From Ischnura elegans (Eukaryota; Arthropoda; Insecta; Odonata; Coenagrionidae), in NCBI RefSeq assembly GCF_921293095.1, contig NC_060246.1:14712001-14776000 (forward strand): 64,000 nt of DNA, in the 5' to 3' direction. The notes beneath the pieces are model-generated. The model had not been told where the DNA came from, ran no database searches, and saw only the letters and a program-made list of their open reading frames with translations. The position numbers and the translations under genes were made by a program. Below are positions 1 through 12,020 of this stretch, piece by piece. The first letter of the stretch is position 1, and every line of letters starts with the position of its first letter.

Positions 1-574
1 CACAATCTCCTTTCTCCCTCTCTCTCTACGGCGAGACACGGCACGGACGGAATCAGCCCAGATGACTCGACACCCGACCGAAAGGCTGCAGCGTTGCCAT
101 CCGCCATCATTCGAACCACGGACACTGCAAAAGAGGATCTCCAACCCGGCTTCTACATGTGCTGTCATGATGAGTTTTGCAGTGTCATCCACCGTACATT
201 CGAATGGGTTTACGAAAGCCCCCACCCGCGTCGCTGACGGGCAAAGCGATCCGAATTACACGGAGAAATAAGTTATAATTACGGCTCTCAAACAACATTT
301 TCTATCCCTGCCGATGCGAATCATCAAATTCAGAACTTTTCCATGCAATTTCTCGCGACTGCCAACATTTTGCAGCAAAATAAATTTGAAAAGAGTGGAT
401 CGCTCTGCTCTAAGCGCCGTGCTGCGGACATTTTCGAAAACCGACGCGGGAAAAAAAGATCATCAGCCATAAGTGGGATGCAATGAAAGGGGTAGACCCC
501 GTGATTAGAACTTTTGGTCGACCAAGTTAGCATAAACAGATACGCCCCTCCAATGCGCCTCACACCTCGGGCAA
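1..574. other. intergenic, no recognisable feature
   Basis: I see no coding exon, RNA gene or clear repeat here. The first 250 bases are moderately CpG-containing, with a short pyrimidine-rich start. Short open frames show no domain and no splice support. Confidence 0.5.
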
Positions 575-576
575 TA

Positions 577-1223
577 GGGTAGTTTCCTTAATCAAAGAAA
601 ACGAAAAGCGTTAATTGCCATTCGTTACCTACCAGTAGTGTATTCATAATATACATATTATTTGGTTTTGGGAATCCAAATTTAGACGAATGGCAATGGT
701 CAATTTTAACCGCATTTGAAAAAGGCTAGATTGGCGCCCATGCGATGCCACTCCACGTGACGTCACAGGAACCTGGTTTCTATACGAGTAGATAGGAGTT
801 TTACATCGTCTGCGATTACCAATGCATGCATGAGGCACAGAGCTCAGAGAAACATCTCTTAAATAATCACCTATTAAAACAGCCTAAGGTCGGAAAGTTT
901 TCTTCGTTTGATAGGGTATTAATAATCCTTATTTAAGCCAAGCGCTACCTGATAGCAGGGTACTCTGCTACCTGCCTGCATCGCAGCGGAGTACGTATCC
1001 TCTACCGAAGGTCACCTAACACGGCGACAGCGGGAACCAGAATGTCGTCACACGGGCTTTTCCCAGCATTCCTACTTAGCCGTCGCGTTTTCGCGCGGCT
1101 TTTTACTTTTCATTTAATCGCGAAAAATATACATCGTCATTATAAAATCTAAAAGCGTGAAATACGTACTCCGGGAGTAATAATCTTTCGATTTAGGCAA
1201 TAAAAAATAATAGGAAACCACCC
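577..1223 (+). mobile_element. MITE family A, copy 1 (TA-flanked, ~650 bp)
   Basis: Non-autonomous DNA-transposon-like repeat. It begins GGGTAGTTTCCTT and ends in the inverse of GGGTGGTTTCCTAT, with TA immediately outside both ends (575-576 and 1224-1225). This fits TA duplication as in Tc1/mariner-type MITEs. The interior holds a TGACGTCA palindrome, ATGCATGCAT, and a short inverted repeat around GGTAGCAGGGTACTCTGCTA. It has no transposase frame. Full-length relatives are at 15133, 23585, 24489, 30797 and 37333, with partial ones at 22302 and 35084. Confidence 0.8.
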
Positions 1224-1225
1224 TA

Positions 1226-4140
1226 TTGGTTCCAACATTATCCTAGACCATTGAACGCCACACCATCCACATTTTAACCTGAGGGACCAATTCTTAACAC
1301 GGTTTTCAATTTGTTGTTTGAGGTTGCGCATGCGATGCACGATTTTAAGGCGTGGTTTGACGCTAACAATCCACGTCACGTTTCACACCACTCCCCAATA
1401 AAAAGCATTGATGGCGAAGATCTATCGGGTTACACACCTGGTGAGGTTTTCCGTTACCTCTATCGCGTCAGACTCAACTTTGTGGAAGTTCATTTCAATA
1501 ATGAAATGAAAAAAATTTTATTCCACCAATTTATTAAAAGGTATGGCTAGTTTCGACGCAGCGGCAGGTATACGATGATGACGCATTTCAATAAAATGGT
1601 GGGATTAATCAAAGTTTTTTCATCTTATTATTATTTTGAGATTTTCCATTTGTCCTTTCAACGTTTCGACAAGCGACACACTCATCGACTTCAGGGATCC
1701 AGGAATCCAGGTCATTATTCACTGGAAATTTATCAGAAATACTTCAAATAACATTGACCCAGTGACCAATATTTCGCTTTACATCAGCAACGAATTTATT
1801 GTTAACACTATCGAAGATTTGCACCTGAATCTATTTATAAGAGATATGAAATTATGGGAATAATGATACCTCTTTCGCCGCAATTTGAATGGTCGGCTAG
1901 AAACTAACTTCGTACATGGCAAGACAATTTTATCGCTACCACGATCACCAGCGCTTGACATTCCAGAGACAGAATTCGCATGCTATTTGAATTTCAGAAT
2001 TGAAAAGATACACATTAAACTCTAGACAGAATCAGTTCGTGGGCAAACCTTCCCCACCTACCGCGCGCGAAATCCCACATCCATCTATCTGTTCCGCAAA
2101 ATATCTCTCCTAATTTATCGTTTCTTTCGGACTAGGAAATATAGTACGGTTCTCATGCGAAGTTCTTCGTGTCGCTCTGAAAGATATTCTCAACTGCTCA
2201 AACAATCTAAGTCTATCGCGCAGCCTCCGAGTCTCTAGCGGCTCCCAGCCTATTTCGTTTACCAACTGTTTGTCTCTTATTAAATTCACGGATTAAGTGT
2301 TTATGGGGCGGATGCCATATGCTCGCTGCTTACTCAAAGGAACGGGAGCGAAATTGCACTTCTCTCTTTTACATTCTCATCCGAAAATCTTCCCACATTT
2401 AATACATGGGCCACTCACGGTTGACTTCTATTTATTTACTGTCATTATTATTATCAAAAATTAATTATAACTATGTTCATTTAATGATTTATTTTCTATT
2501 TTCCAGGGGACTATTAGTCCCAGAGCAATAGACTCACTTTTCAATTCAATTACAATACTGAAGAGTAGCTAAGAAGCAGCAAACTTCTCGGCAGTGACGA
2601 AGAAGACAAAACATAAGAAGTAAACGAAGGACTCGAATACAAAATAATACGCTCCCCTTCTTTTTTGATAGACGAAACTCCATCAAAATCGAAAATAATG
2701 AAGTAATGGCTCGACGACTTGGTTTGTCCACCTCGATCACTTGCGAGCCGCGCGTTTCCTTTGTCATGATCGTCTCTCGCCCCATCGGAACTTCCACTTC
2801 ATTCTTCCCCAGACACTTCCCTTCCACCCCCATTGGTCCATTGGCCCTTCCTTTGTCATGACGACGTCGAAGACCAAGGCACGGACTCTCCACTCTCTCT
2901 CCCTCCCTCGCTCCTTTTGAGTCATTCCTTCAGCTGTTTCCCCACTACGATCTGACCCAGAAATGATCACTGTACCAGTGATACTGATATGATACTGTGC
3001 CAGTTTACCGATTCACGCACAGCACACAAAATTATGAGCACCAGTTCTTCGAGCCCACCGCCGCATGAGCGACTCCGAACATTTACATTTGAACAGCGAG
3101 TCGTCATGGCAAAGTTATAACATGGCAACGGCTAGGTCAACAATGTGATACTCGTCGACAGTCACGAACATTTTATGCTTCCTTAAAAATAAAGTTACTT
3201 CAGGACCGCAAAAGCTACTAATTCCAATCACTTTTAAAGCTATTACATCCTTTCTGTCTAATAAAAAATGGGTGGATATGTTTTTGATTTCTCTTGAGGG
3301 TTGGTCGGTGAACGTGTGCCTTAATTCCTCGCCAAAGTTTCGATAGATGTATTATCATTCTCAAGGCTGGGAATTTAATTATGAAACCGGGAGACAAAAC
3401 TGAACCATTTAGCATTCGGCATAAAATATGTAACAGAGTTTACCTTTCCAGTTAACGATAAAAAACATGCATATTCGACTAACAGCGGTCAATAAATACA
3501 TTCAATGAACATACAAAACATAGTTCATAATGGAAAGGCCTTGTCCTTTGATGATGTTTAACGTTTAAAGATGATATTTATCTCTTGAAATAAGAATTTT
3601 AAGTCTTTAATTTTACAAAAGATAACAATTTGTTAATAGGAAGTATTTGCCATAACTTAAATTTAAAGGTGATTTTTTTATGTACTGGAGCAATTATCAT
3701 TTACCATAACGGAAAGATTAGGCACTCCTTGTTAAAAATGGCGTCTAAGTTCGATTGTGGCACCATGATGCGAGATGCATTTCTCGCATCCAAAACCTCC
3801 CTTTTATTCGCGTGAAAAGGGTAAATAAGGCAGCTCAATGGTTATTGTTCCTCCTATACAAGGCAGGCACTCATGGCCGGTGGATAAATTGGCGACTTAT
3901 GCACCCCATCCAAAGCCATTGGAAAATATATGTGTAGAATTTGTTTTCATGAATTTATTTTATCCATCGAATACCATATAAGAAAAGCTCTAAGCCTGCC
4001 GTTAGTATCATACGAGTTTCGCAACCAATAAAGACCTTATGGAAGAATTGCAGATAAAAATGTTCTTCGCATTTTTGATTTCATTAAAGTAATTATTATT
4101 CGATGAAATACGATTAACATGGTCAGTGGCGTACATTTAC
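1226..4140. other. AT-rich intergenic stretch
   Basis: No supported gene. The open frames at 1311-1550, 1636-1863 and 2546-2970 have no recognisable domain and no splice signals I could tie to a neighbour. The 2545-2970 part is somewhat GC-richer and may be an old exon or regulatory segment, but nothing in it identifies it. Confidence 0.4.
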
Positions 4141-4149
4141 TGAATCTCC

Positions 4150-4295
4150 TGGAAGTCAACAACAACATCAAAGTGTGAAAATTCAACTGTGAAAATATTA
4201 TTTCCTTGACCGGGAGTCGAACCCAGATTATCCGCAGAGGATAGAGATACCTTTGAAGTTCAAGCGGTGGAGCTTGCGTTGGTCTTACAATCAAT
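4150..4295 (-). repeat. tRNA-derived SINE-like fragment
   Basis: Read on the minus strand there is a good RNA polymerase III B-box (GGGTTCGACTCCC, around 4208-4220) preceded by a degenerate tRNA-like head and followed by an AT-rich tail. This is the usual layout of a tRNA-derived SINE. The A-box is weak, so the head is decayed or truncated. No target-site duplication was identified. Confidence 0.5.
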
Positions 4296-4875
4296 CAGAT
4301 GGGTGAAATAAAGCTAAACAAAGCGATGGAGAGGTATATTGCCGAAAAAAGACCTCGAATAAGTTATGAAGGGCGAGTTTTTAAGGATGTATGAGAGAAG
4401 AAATGCGTTAATGTGAAGAGGTTAACTGAAAGGAGAGCCGAGAGAAGCCTATCTTAGGGCAGTGGACCAATAGGATGACTGATGGTAATCCATTATCTCC
4501 ACTTATCCATTATCTCAACGCTTTTGCTTTGAATAAGGATTAGATCAATAAAAAGAAGCACATCTATCGCTTTCGATTGATTCCCAGAGAAGTTCTTTGG
4601 CTGCGCTAGCGAGCGAGTGAGCATCGCTGAACTGATGTTGACTGATGTCCTAATCTCATGCGAATTGCATGGAATTGGCAGCCAATGAGCAAGCGTTTTG
4701 CAACCCACTAACCCCTTCTCCAAATCCGAATATTTGCATATTTCTCCCATTTATCATTACGCTCTGTCATTCCTCGATCAAAATGAATTTCCAATACATA
4801 TTAATTACACTTCATCACGATTGACTTTGAAGAAGACAAATATGAAACCTAGTGATACATGACACCCTTAAAGAG

Positions 4876-5165
4876 GAAGCTACGTGGCTTAGTGAGAGGA
4901 GCGATTATTGTTAGCCACTGATCGTATGGTTCCGGATTCAATTCTTGGGTGAAACCTTGGACGCCCCAAACGTAAAAATACTCGAAAGCTAGGGAATGCA
5001 AATGGCCCCCTCTACCCTGAGTGCGTGAAAGTCACACTTCTATAGGCTTTTCAGGGGCGAGCTTTACCCTCACCGATCAAAACTAACCTTCGGGGTGAAG
5101 CACTAAGGGAAGTGAAAACCTTGGCGTCGACCGGTATTACCTTAAATCATTAAAGACTCCCAAAT
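4876..5165 (+). repeat. tRNA-derived SINE-like repeat
   Basis: The A-box-like TGGCTTAGTGAGAGG (4885-4899) and the B-box-like GGATTCAATTCTT (near 4934) have tRNA spacing. A body of about 220 bases follows. The layout is that of a tRNA-headed SINE on the plus strand. Its end is uncertain and I saw no second copy in the window. Confidence 0.5.
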
Positions 5166-5169
5166 ATTC

Positions 5170-6800
5170 CATAATTCTCAGCTCTCTGGTTCATTCAGTT
5201 TTAACAGCCAAATAATTTATTGGAGTATGGCGAGGGTACCATCTGGTTTACGCTCGAGAGAATTAGGAAATTTGTACGAACGAGCGCGGGATACGGCCAA
5301 TTAAAGCTTTAATCGTTTTCAAAACCGACACGTCACAAGAGGACCATCATGACCTCATTCATAACAGTCTATTTTATGCTTCTATTGCCAAAGTAGGTGA
5401 CCGAAAGAAAGACTCTCCGCCATGTGAATAAAAATCAACTACAGCTAAATTCGACGGAGATTGATTAAGATAATAAGCATGTCACTGTTCCCATGTTACA
5501 AGAGCATACGCGTTTCCGGAACTAAAAAAGTGCTCTAAGTGAGCTTAGTTTACTGAATATATATTATATCTTTTCCGTTTTAATTGCGACGATGTTCCAA
5601 GGATCTTAGCCATAAACGTCATTATGGTTATCAATGGCAAAGATTTCGGCCAGGCCTAAAAAACCATCCCGAAGGTACCATCACCCAAACGTCGAATCAA
5701 TTAATTTTAGCTAAAGCACTAGAATGATAAAGACGTGTAAATGAAAGCGATAAATGACCCGAGGGCATTGGTCAAGCGACTGATCAGTTGACCGTGGGCC
5801 GGCGCGGTTGAATCCGCGCCAAGGACGGAAACTTGACCCTTCCCATTTCAGTAGAAAGCGGCGCACGCCAAATCTCATAGAATCATCCCATTAACTAACT
5901 GATGACACGTAAATTACCCCCAAATCAAAATCAATTACTCTATGATTATTAATAATTCCTGCTTCATGAGTATTTGCAATGTGAAACACTAACGCAGTAT
6001 ACGTAATGGGAAGAATATTGAAAATATGTTATCGAGCTCAATTGCAATTACACCGTCATTGCAATTAATTTCAATTAAAACTTACTAAAGGAAAAAGCAA
6101 TCAATATGATTACAATTTTTTTAAGTTTTCTCCTATTGACGAAGCAGTCGCTGTCAATATTTACTCAAACAGGGAGTAATAACAATTTAACCAGCATATT
6201 CATTATTTTTGGTGCCATTGCATTAAATAATAACTAAAATGATTCAAGCATGCACTTTAGGGATAAATAAATAATGTTCTACTGACAATTTTCGACTGTG
6301 GATGAGGTTAATGCGGCTGGAAGTACCCTTCGATTACCGCGTTTAGAATTAAAATTTTCAATTTTTGATTACACAAATATAACAGTTGCCCAAATTTAAC
6401 GATTACTCGCACGAAATTTAGAGTAGATAAAAATTAAAAATTACCACATACGTAATTGTCAAAAGTAATTCGATATCACTTTTACTTAGTTGCATCACAT
6501 CACTGCGAAGTATGATCATTCAATAGCGATCGGTGTCACTTGATGGATGATGTCTATTGCGCAATACATCCATCACACGACGAAACACTCCCACCGAGTG
6601 CATTTGTTTTTTTAGCGACATATATATCGCTTTAAATTCAAGTTATCATCTTGTAATATACAGGTCACACAGAGTAAATACACACTCGCCAAAATTTGCT
6701 TCCATCTAAAAAAGAAAAGTTCACGTCAGAAGAAAGAGAGATGAAACTTTTAAAAAATTCAGATTCAGGCAGATTTTTGAAAGGGTTTAACCTAACAACT
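5170..6800. other. AT-rich spacer with one possible tRNA-like remnant
   Basis: No coding signal. A T-arm-like hairpin (GGCGCGGTTGAATCCGCGCC, about 5798-5817) is preceded by GGTCAAGCGACTGATC. It may be the core of a decayed tRNA-derived repeat, but the acceptor stem is not convincing. The remainder is AT-rich sequence without structure I can name. Confidence 0.35.
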
Positions 6801-6805
6801 TCAGG

Positions 6806-7060
6806 ATGACAGCCGATTTTCACAATATTTGCAATGGGAAAATATTACCCGGGATCGGGAATCGAACTACTGACCTTCGGCTTATCAGGCCACAACTCGG
6901 CAGACCAATAAGCTATCGAGGTTCCTTCGCTACCGTGGAAATTTACGGAAATTCATGTGTTGAGCCAAAGATCTCTGGTTCGAATCCCGATACAGGGGAA
7001 TATCCTCTCGAGTCAATTATTAAGAAATTAACCACCGTAAGCGCGGCAGGTTCTAAATTT
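6806..7060. repeat. inverted pair of tRNA-like modules
   Basis: On the minus strand, 6850-6921 carries an A-box (TAGCTTATTGG) and a B-box (AGTTCGATTCC), forming a recognisable tRNA-like head. About 60 bases to the right a second B-box (GGTTCGAATCCCG, 6978-6990) lies on the plus strand. The two tRNA-like segments therefore face opposite ways. This echoes the minus-then-plus layout of the elements at 44830 and 51847, though the sequence is different and more decayed. Confidence 0.45.
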
Positions 7061-7064
7061 ATCT

Positions 7065-7980
7065 CAAAATAGCCGAAGTCCTAATCTGGATGTGCGTGAT
7101 GAAAAAATACCAACCTGGAGTGACGCGCCCTCTTAAATAACCCAAACACAGCGACATTGCCAATTTACATTGACTTTGAAATAAACATCAAATATGTAGT
7201 GTTTACATAGTGATGTAAATTCCAGTAACAAAGCCTACACAGTGTATTGACTGAGATGTAAACGGTAAAATGTATAATTTTTTTAAAAGTGGATTGAAGG
7301 GGCCAGTATCAACGGGTGGTAATCGAAAGGATTGTTGGAAAATAAAGGAGAACTCTTGGTTAATCGGAGATGATTCGAAGGTGGAGTCGTGAAATTCTGA
7401 GTTTGCTCAGAAAGAGCGTTTGGCTACACGAAAACAAAGTAAAGAAAAATTCATGCAATAATTGGAGACAATTGATGAAAAAGAAAATTTCAAAAATGGA
7501 ACAATCAAATTCATCGATAAATTAATTTCTATTATGCAATAATTTCACGTAATAATGGGAATAGCAAACCCAAATAAAAAACAAAATAAGTTATATAGAA
7601 CACAAATGACATTTTCACGCGGGCTGGGCTATTGCAGTTGATATAAAAACATGTTTATAGCAACTATGAAGCAAGAAGCACGGCCCAAATACACGATTAT
7701 AGAATTCGAATATCAATATTTACTCTGGAAAGAAAGATCACATCTCTGGAAGGGAGATCAAAAATCACCAGGACCAAGAATTAAACCACCGAACGATGTT
7801 GTTAGGGTGCGTGACACTAAACTCGTTGCTCAAGATGACATAAGCAATTCCTTTGCGGTCCATCACGATATGCAGAGCGTGGAAGACTAAGTACGACCCG
7901 CAAGACGTATGGATCTCGCTGGCATCGGATTAGGACTTCAAAAGAGCTGTATCTACAGAAGCTTACTTGACTAACCGCAC
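7065..7980. other. AT-rich intergenic stretch
   Basis: No gene or clear repeat. The 79-codon frame at 7651-7890 lacks any family signature and has no supporting splice sites. Confidence 0.4.
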
Positions 7981-7984
7981 ATAA

Positions 7985-8172
7985 TTATTTATTGACCTCG
8001 ATGGGATGAGAACCAAGGACTTCCCCGTCCAGTGCGCAGTTCTCTTTGCCGGTTAATTTTCATTCATTCAGAAGTAATTAAATGGAAAAATATACGTTTT
8101 ATGCTCATTATAATGCATTCTGAGCTAAACTACGAATAGTGCAAGGGAACGACCTGGTTCATATTCCACACA
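7985..8172 (-). repeat. SINE-like repeat E, copy 1
   Basis: The minus strand reads GAACCAGGTCGTTCCC, then an AT-rich body, then AATGAAAATTAACCGGCAAA and a tRNA-like segment ending GGTTCTCATCCC. About 160 bases match, in opposite orientation, the segment at 10675-10835. The non-tRNA part lies on the 5' side and the tRNA-like part near the 3' end, as in the 320-bp units at 51.8-53.8 kb. Confidence 0.5.
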
Positions 8173-8392
8173 CGATGAGAGTTCGCGGAACAATTTTAAC
8201 TAGGGCAATTTCTTCACAATAAATACGCGCAATTATCAGATGAGACGATGTATTCACCACCACGGTAAAGAAAAGAGAATACGCGATGGTGCAGAGGATG
8301 ATCCAACCCTTACGTACGCCCCTCCGACAGAATTTCGGAACTCACTTCGAAATTATTTCTCCACTCATCTCATCCTTCACAGTACTTTTTCC

Positions 8393-8687
8393 CAGTGGCG
8401 CAGCGAGGGGGGGGTTTTGGGGGATAAAACCCTCCCCAGAGCTCACAGAAATTTCGAAGTTATATTCATTTTACTTAATTGGATTAATATTGCTTATAGA
8501 ATAATACGAGGATTAATGAAATATCCCTTGGAAGGCCGTAAAAATCGCCATTTTGAACCATTTATCTTTTTTCCGCCGGAAGGCCTCCGTACCTCCCGCT
8601 TACCCTAGCGGGTATGCAATACCCCCAAACCCCCAGTATTAGTTGCGCCTGAAACCCCCCTAGCCTTAATAACTAGCTGCGCCCCTG
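8393..8687 (+). mobile_element. hAT-type MITE family B, copy 1
   Basis: Terminal inverted repeats begin CAGTGGCGCAGC and end GCTGCGCCCCTG, matching the CAGNGGCG ends typical of hAT elements. The flanks are CTTTTTCC (8385-8392) and CTTCTTCC (8688-8695), an 8-bp target-site duplication with one mismatch. There is a G-rich 5' part and a C-rich 3' part, and no transposase. Relatives are at 36585 and 40522. Confidence 0.85.
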
Positions 8688-8689
8688 CT

Positions 8690-9060
8690 TCTTCCTGTCT
8701 ATCTCTATCGCCAGAGGAACTGTCTCCGAGTCGGCGTATGAAAATGCTGGATGAGGGTCGTCACTTTCGGCGAACGCGCAACAGGTATTCGTGGTATGGA
8801 GTGAGTGAGTGCTTCTCAGCGCCGCCGTCCTCCGAAAGAGGTGAAATAGCGGAACCCTCCACTCTGCTCTCATTCTAGCGCTGCGCCCACGGGCGACGCT
8901 ATTCAAATGTCTCGGATTCGTTCGAGATCGCTATTAAAGGGCGCTGCGATGCGATGTGGAGCACTCCACTTTAAACGACGGCGAAATGAACCACTGCCGC
9001 CCGTGCAACCGACGGCTCGCCGCCTGCTTATGTTTCTGTCACTGCGCTTCGATCACATTT
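8690..9060. other. CpG-richer segment
   Basis: Base composition shifts to CpG-rich relative to both sides, and the segment contains several short open frames on both strands that I regard as composition effects. It could be an unmethylated promoter-like island or an old exon. No core promoter element or splice-supported exon was recognised. Confidence 0.3.
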
Positions 9061-10670
9061 ACAGTATCTACGTGCGTCAATTAGGAGTAAATTTATTTGT
9101 CCCTACTCGTTCATGATCCTAAAATTGATTTTCGGCCAATCTTCAACGTTAGATCATTCATTGCTGTTTTTTTGTCTCGCTCCAATGAAATGATTCTCCA
9201 TTTCCTGCACTTTTCTGTCCTTTAGTTAGTCCTTTCCTATACTTATATTTCCTGTACATCAATACTTCGCCCGAATATCTCCGATTTTCCCACGAACTGA
9301 TTCTCCGATTTCGTGTACAGAGATAAATGTGTATCTTTTCAATTCTGAAATTCAAATAACGCCCCCAGCCCTCTGCGCGGAATTTTAAGATCTAGCGATT
9401 GTGGCAGTTTTTTTGTTTACTTTCATTCGATCAACAGATTCTTTTCGAGCGCAGGGTTACCACCTACCTAACCAATCAAAGCATGCCGCAGATGATAATC
9501 TCATATTTCCTCAATTTTTTACTTGCTATACTCAGTATGGGTTTCAAATCTTCCATCATGTGGGCAGTAGATGCCGTCCTAGGGCAAAAGAAATGTCACG
9601 ACAATCAAAACTATTTCCTCAAGAGTAACGAGAAACATGGCCTGGATCACTGTCTCAAACACCTCATGAGTCATCAAGCGCGACAACAAACATCCACCTT
9701 CTAACAATGCCATGAATGACAGGTGGAAATCTTCCCTGAGGATAAGAGTAGAGGGCGGGTGACGTCACTGTTTTGGCAACAAATTACCCCGATCGTCCCA
9801 ACAGTGACCACGCGTTGTGTCACGTGGCTTGCATGCGATTAGCGAATGACATTCTATTACTATTTATTTCAGAACCAAGAAAAATCATTCAAGGGAAGGT
9901 AAAAACATTTCATTGGTGAGTTAATTTAAATTTATTTTAAATTATACTACATTTCATTTTGATGTTTTCCATTGTAATGATATCTGAATTTCCCACGCCA
10001 CGAAATACATGTGATGGGTACACGCTTTTGCCTAAGAGGGCGCCTATCCGCCCTCTGACTAAAACTGAGGTGGAAATACATTCACAGAGTGAGATTAGTG
10101 GACCGTTTAGATTTTGGAACCAACTGCCTCGATGGTAAAGTTTCGATATCTCCTTGCGTGATCGACTACTGAAGACTTAGTCCGCCGATTGATTCTCAGT
10201 CCCATATTTTCTTTTGAAATAAATAAATACGGGTGTATACTTTAACGTGGATTTGGTAAGGTGTAAATTTCAATGGATGACGACTGTATGTTTACCTCTA
10301 ATTAAGCGAACATCTTAATTGAATAATCTGTTGATTTTGCGATTTTCGTTCCGTTAAAGACATTTACTCTTTCAATTTGAAAGAAACGGCTTCTGTCGCA
10401 TTGGGCAGTAGGCGTCACTAATTGCATTGCTCTCGAGGTGGAATACCAGTACATTATTTCTTCCGAAATATCCCCGGCTACACATCTCTCTTGCATGAGG
10501 CAGTTTACGCCACATTTTTCCGAGTTTTTCATTTCGATCACTGTGTTTGCCGCAGGGGACATTATCTCCTCTAAAACCATCTCTTTTAGTTACTGTAGTG
10601 ATGATTACCTCGTCTCTATTTATCGTGAAGAAATTGCCCAAGTTAATACTGTCCAGCGAAATCTAATCTA
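9061..10670. other. intergenic stretch without recognised features
   Basis: AT-rich. The open frames at 9399-9704 and 10302-10671 overlap one another on both strands and match no family I know. Confidence 0.4.
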
Positions 10671-10674
10671 ATTC

Positions 10675-10835
10675 CTGTGGGGAATATGAACCAGGTCGTT
10701 CCCTAGCGCCATTTGCAGTTTCCCTCACAATGAATTATTATGCGCATAAAATTTATATTTTTTCCATTGTAGAATGAAAATTAATCCGCAAAGAGATCTG
10801 CTAACTGGCAGGGGAAGTCAACCCACTCAGGTCAA
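10675..10835 (+). repeat. SINE-like repeat E, copy 2 (inverted relative to copy 1)
   Basis: Starts GAATATGAACCAGGTCGTTC and ends in a region matching GCAAAGAG...GGGGAAGTC. It is diverged from the copy at 7985-8172 but alignable over most of its length in inverse orientation. The 2.5 kb between the copies encode no transposase. Confidence 0.5.
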
Positions 10836-11094
10836 CTATAATTACAGCAATTGATTTGAATTCCATCGTCATAACAAAGAATGAATTGAAATTGTTATAT
10901 AAACAGCTACGCGCGTCGTTGTTGCGTGAGGTTTCAGAATCTGAGGATTCAGCTCATTTGAAATACTAATACGTAGTCACACACATCAACGCGTGTTGGG
11001 TGTCGTTTTTGGTCTTCCATTCTCTGATCAAATCGTGATGGACCGAAGAGAAATCCGGAAGTTCTTATCAAGAGGATGGGAAGAATTCAGAGAT

Positions 11095-11240
11095 CAAGGG
11101 ATTACCTCCGGGAGGGGGGTGGGGTGACACGTAAACGCCGAAAAAACAATTGAAAAAAAATTGGGGGGGGGGGGGGGCCGCCACCACAGACCATCCATCC
11201 CACCCCAAAGCATATTCCTAGTTACACCACTGGAGGAGAG
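11095..11240. repeat. G-tract-containing MITE fragment
   Basis: An uninterrupted G run of about 15 (near 11163-11177) sits between GGGGTGGGGTGACACG and a C-rich segment ending in TTACACCACTGGAGG. This resembles the decayed G-rich MITE remnants elsewhere in the window. The termini are not clear. Confidence 0.35.
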
Positions 11241-11461
11241 GCTCTGGTGCGACGGAGCACACGTCATGTCAATAAAGAGATTGATGATGATAATCAGAAG
11301 CATATTTAGATTATATCTTTTGGGTTGGGCGGAAAAGACGAATCAAGATGATATAAACTCATTGTAATAAGTTCACCAAATGATATTTTATGATTGAATA
11401 CACACGAATTACTAGTGTTTTCATAAAATAGCGGTGCAGTTTCAGTAATTCATTGGAGGAT

Positions 11462-11625
11462 AGCTGGAGTAGAGTGGCAGAGATTTTGCCGAGGCTGCCC
11501 GATCCCTACTTAGTGCTATATGGAAGGCACTTCAAGCGCAGCCCTCCATCGTCGGATGGGACGTTAAGCCGTGGTCCCTTTGGCGCCTTTCCTTAGCAGT
11601 AGGCTAAAGGAAAGGAATTCGCATT
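11462..11625 (+). repeat. SINE family S6, copy 1 (body)
   Basis: Contains GGCTGCCCGATCCCTACTT and the distinctive GGATGGGACGTTAAGCCGTG (11554-11573), followed by GGCGCCTTTCCTTAGCAGTA. The same core, with a better-kept tRNA-like head, is present in opposite orientation at 30100-30365, so this is the body of a dispersed SINE. Confidence 0.6.
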
Positions 11626-11659
11626 CAAATAAAAGCCGACGATATAAAAAAAGAATGAC

Positions 11660-12020
11660 TTAGACGTGAGATGTGCATATTCCGTGGCTCCACTAACCGA
11701 ATCGAAGGGAGTTTTTTTTTACCGTTACACACGAGAGGGTTGGGCGAAGCGCGCCCTCAGATATTCAACTGTTCCTCCTCTCCACGCGAAGGCAAGGGCG
11801 AATATCAAGAATACTCTCCCACGCACGACGGAGCGTGCGGGCACCGCCATTCGGCCGAAGGAAGCAGGCGGGGGAGAGAGAGAGAGATACAATTTCCCGA
11901 AGCGGTGAGGACCGCTCTTCTTCATCTTCTTTATCGGTGATCTCCTGGCGAAACCGTGATGGCAGCGTCTCTCTCTCCCTCCGTGGAATTGGCTCGTACA
12001 ATCAAATATCAGAGGCACTG
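11660..12020. other. CpG-richer segment with GA-repeat
   Basis: Overlapping open frames on both strands reflect high GC and a GAGAGAGAGAGA tract (11875-11888). It may be a promoter-like island. I could not place a TATA box, initiator or exon boundary with confidence. Confidence 0.3.

Noticed and set aside
11660..12020. Coding exon in the GC-rich segment
   Set aside because: Four overlapping frames on both strands, with a GA repeat, indicate composition rather than coding.
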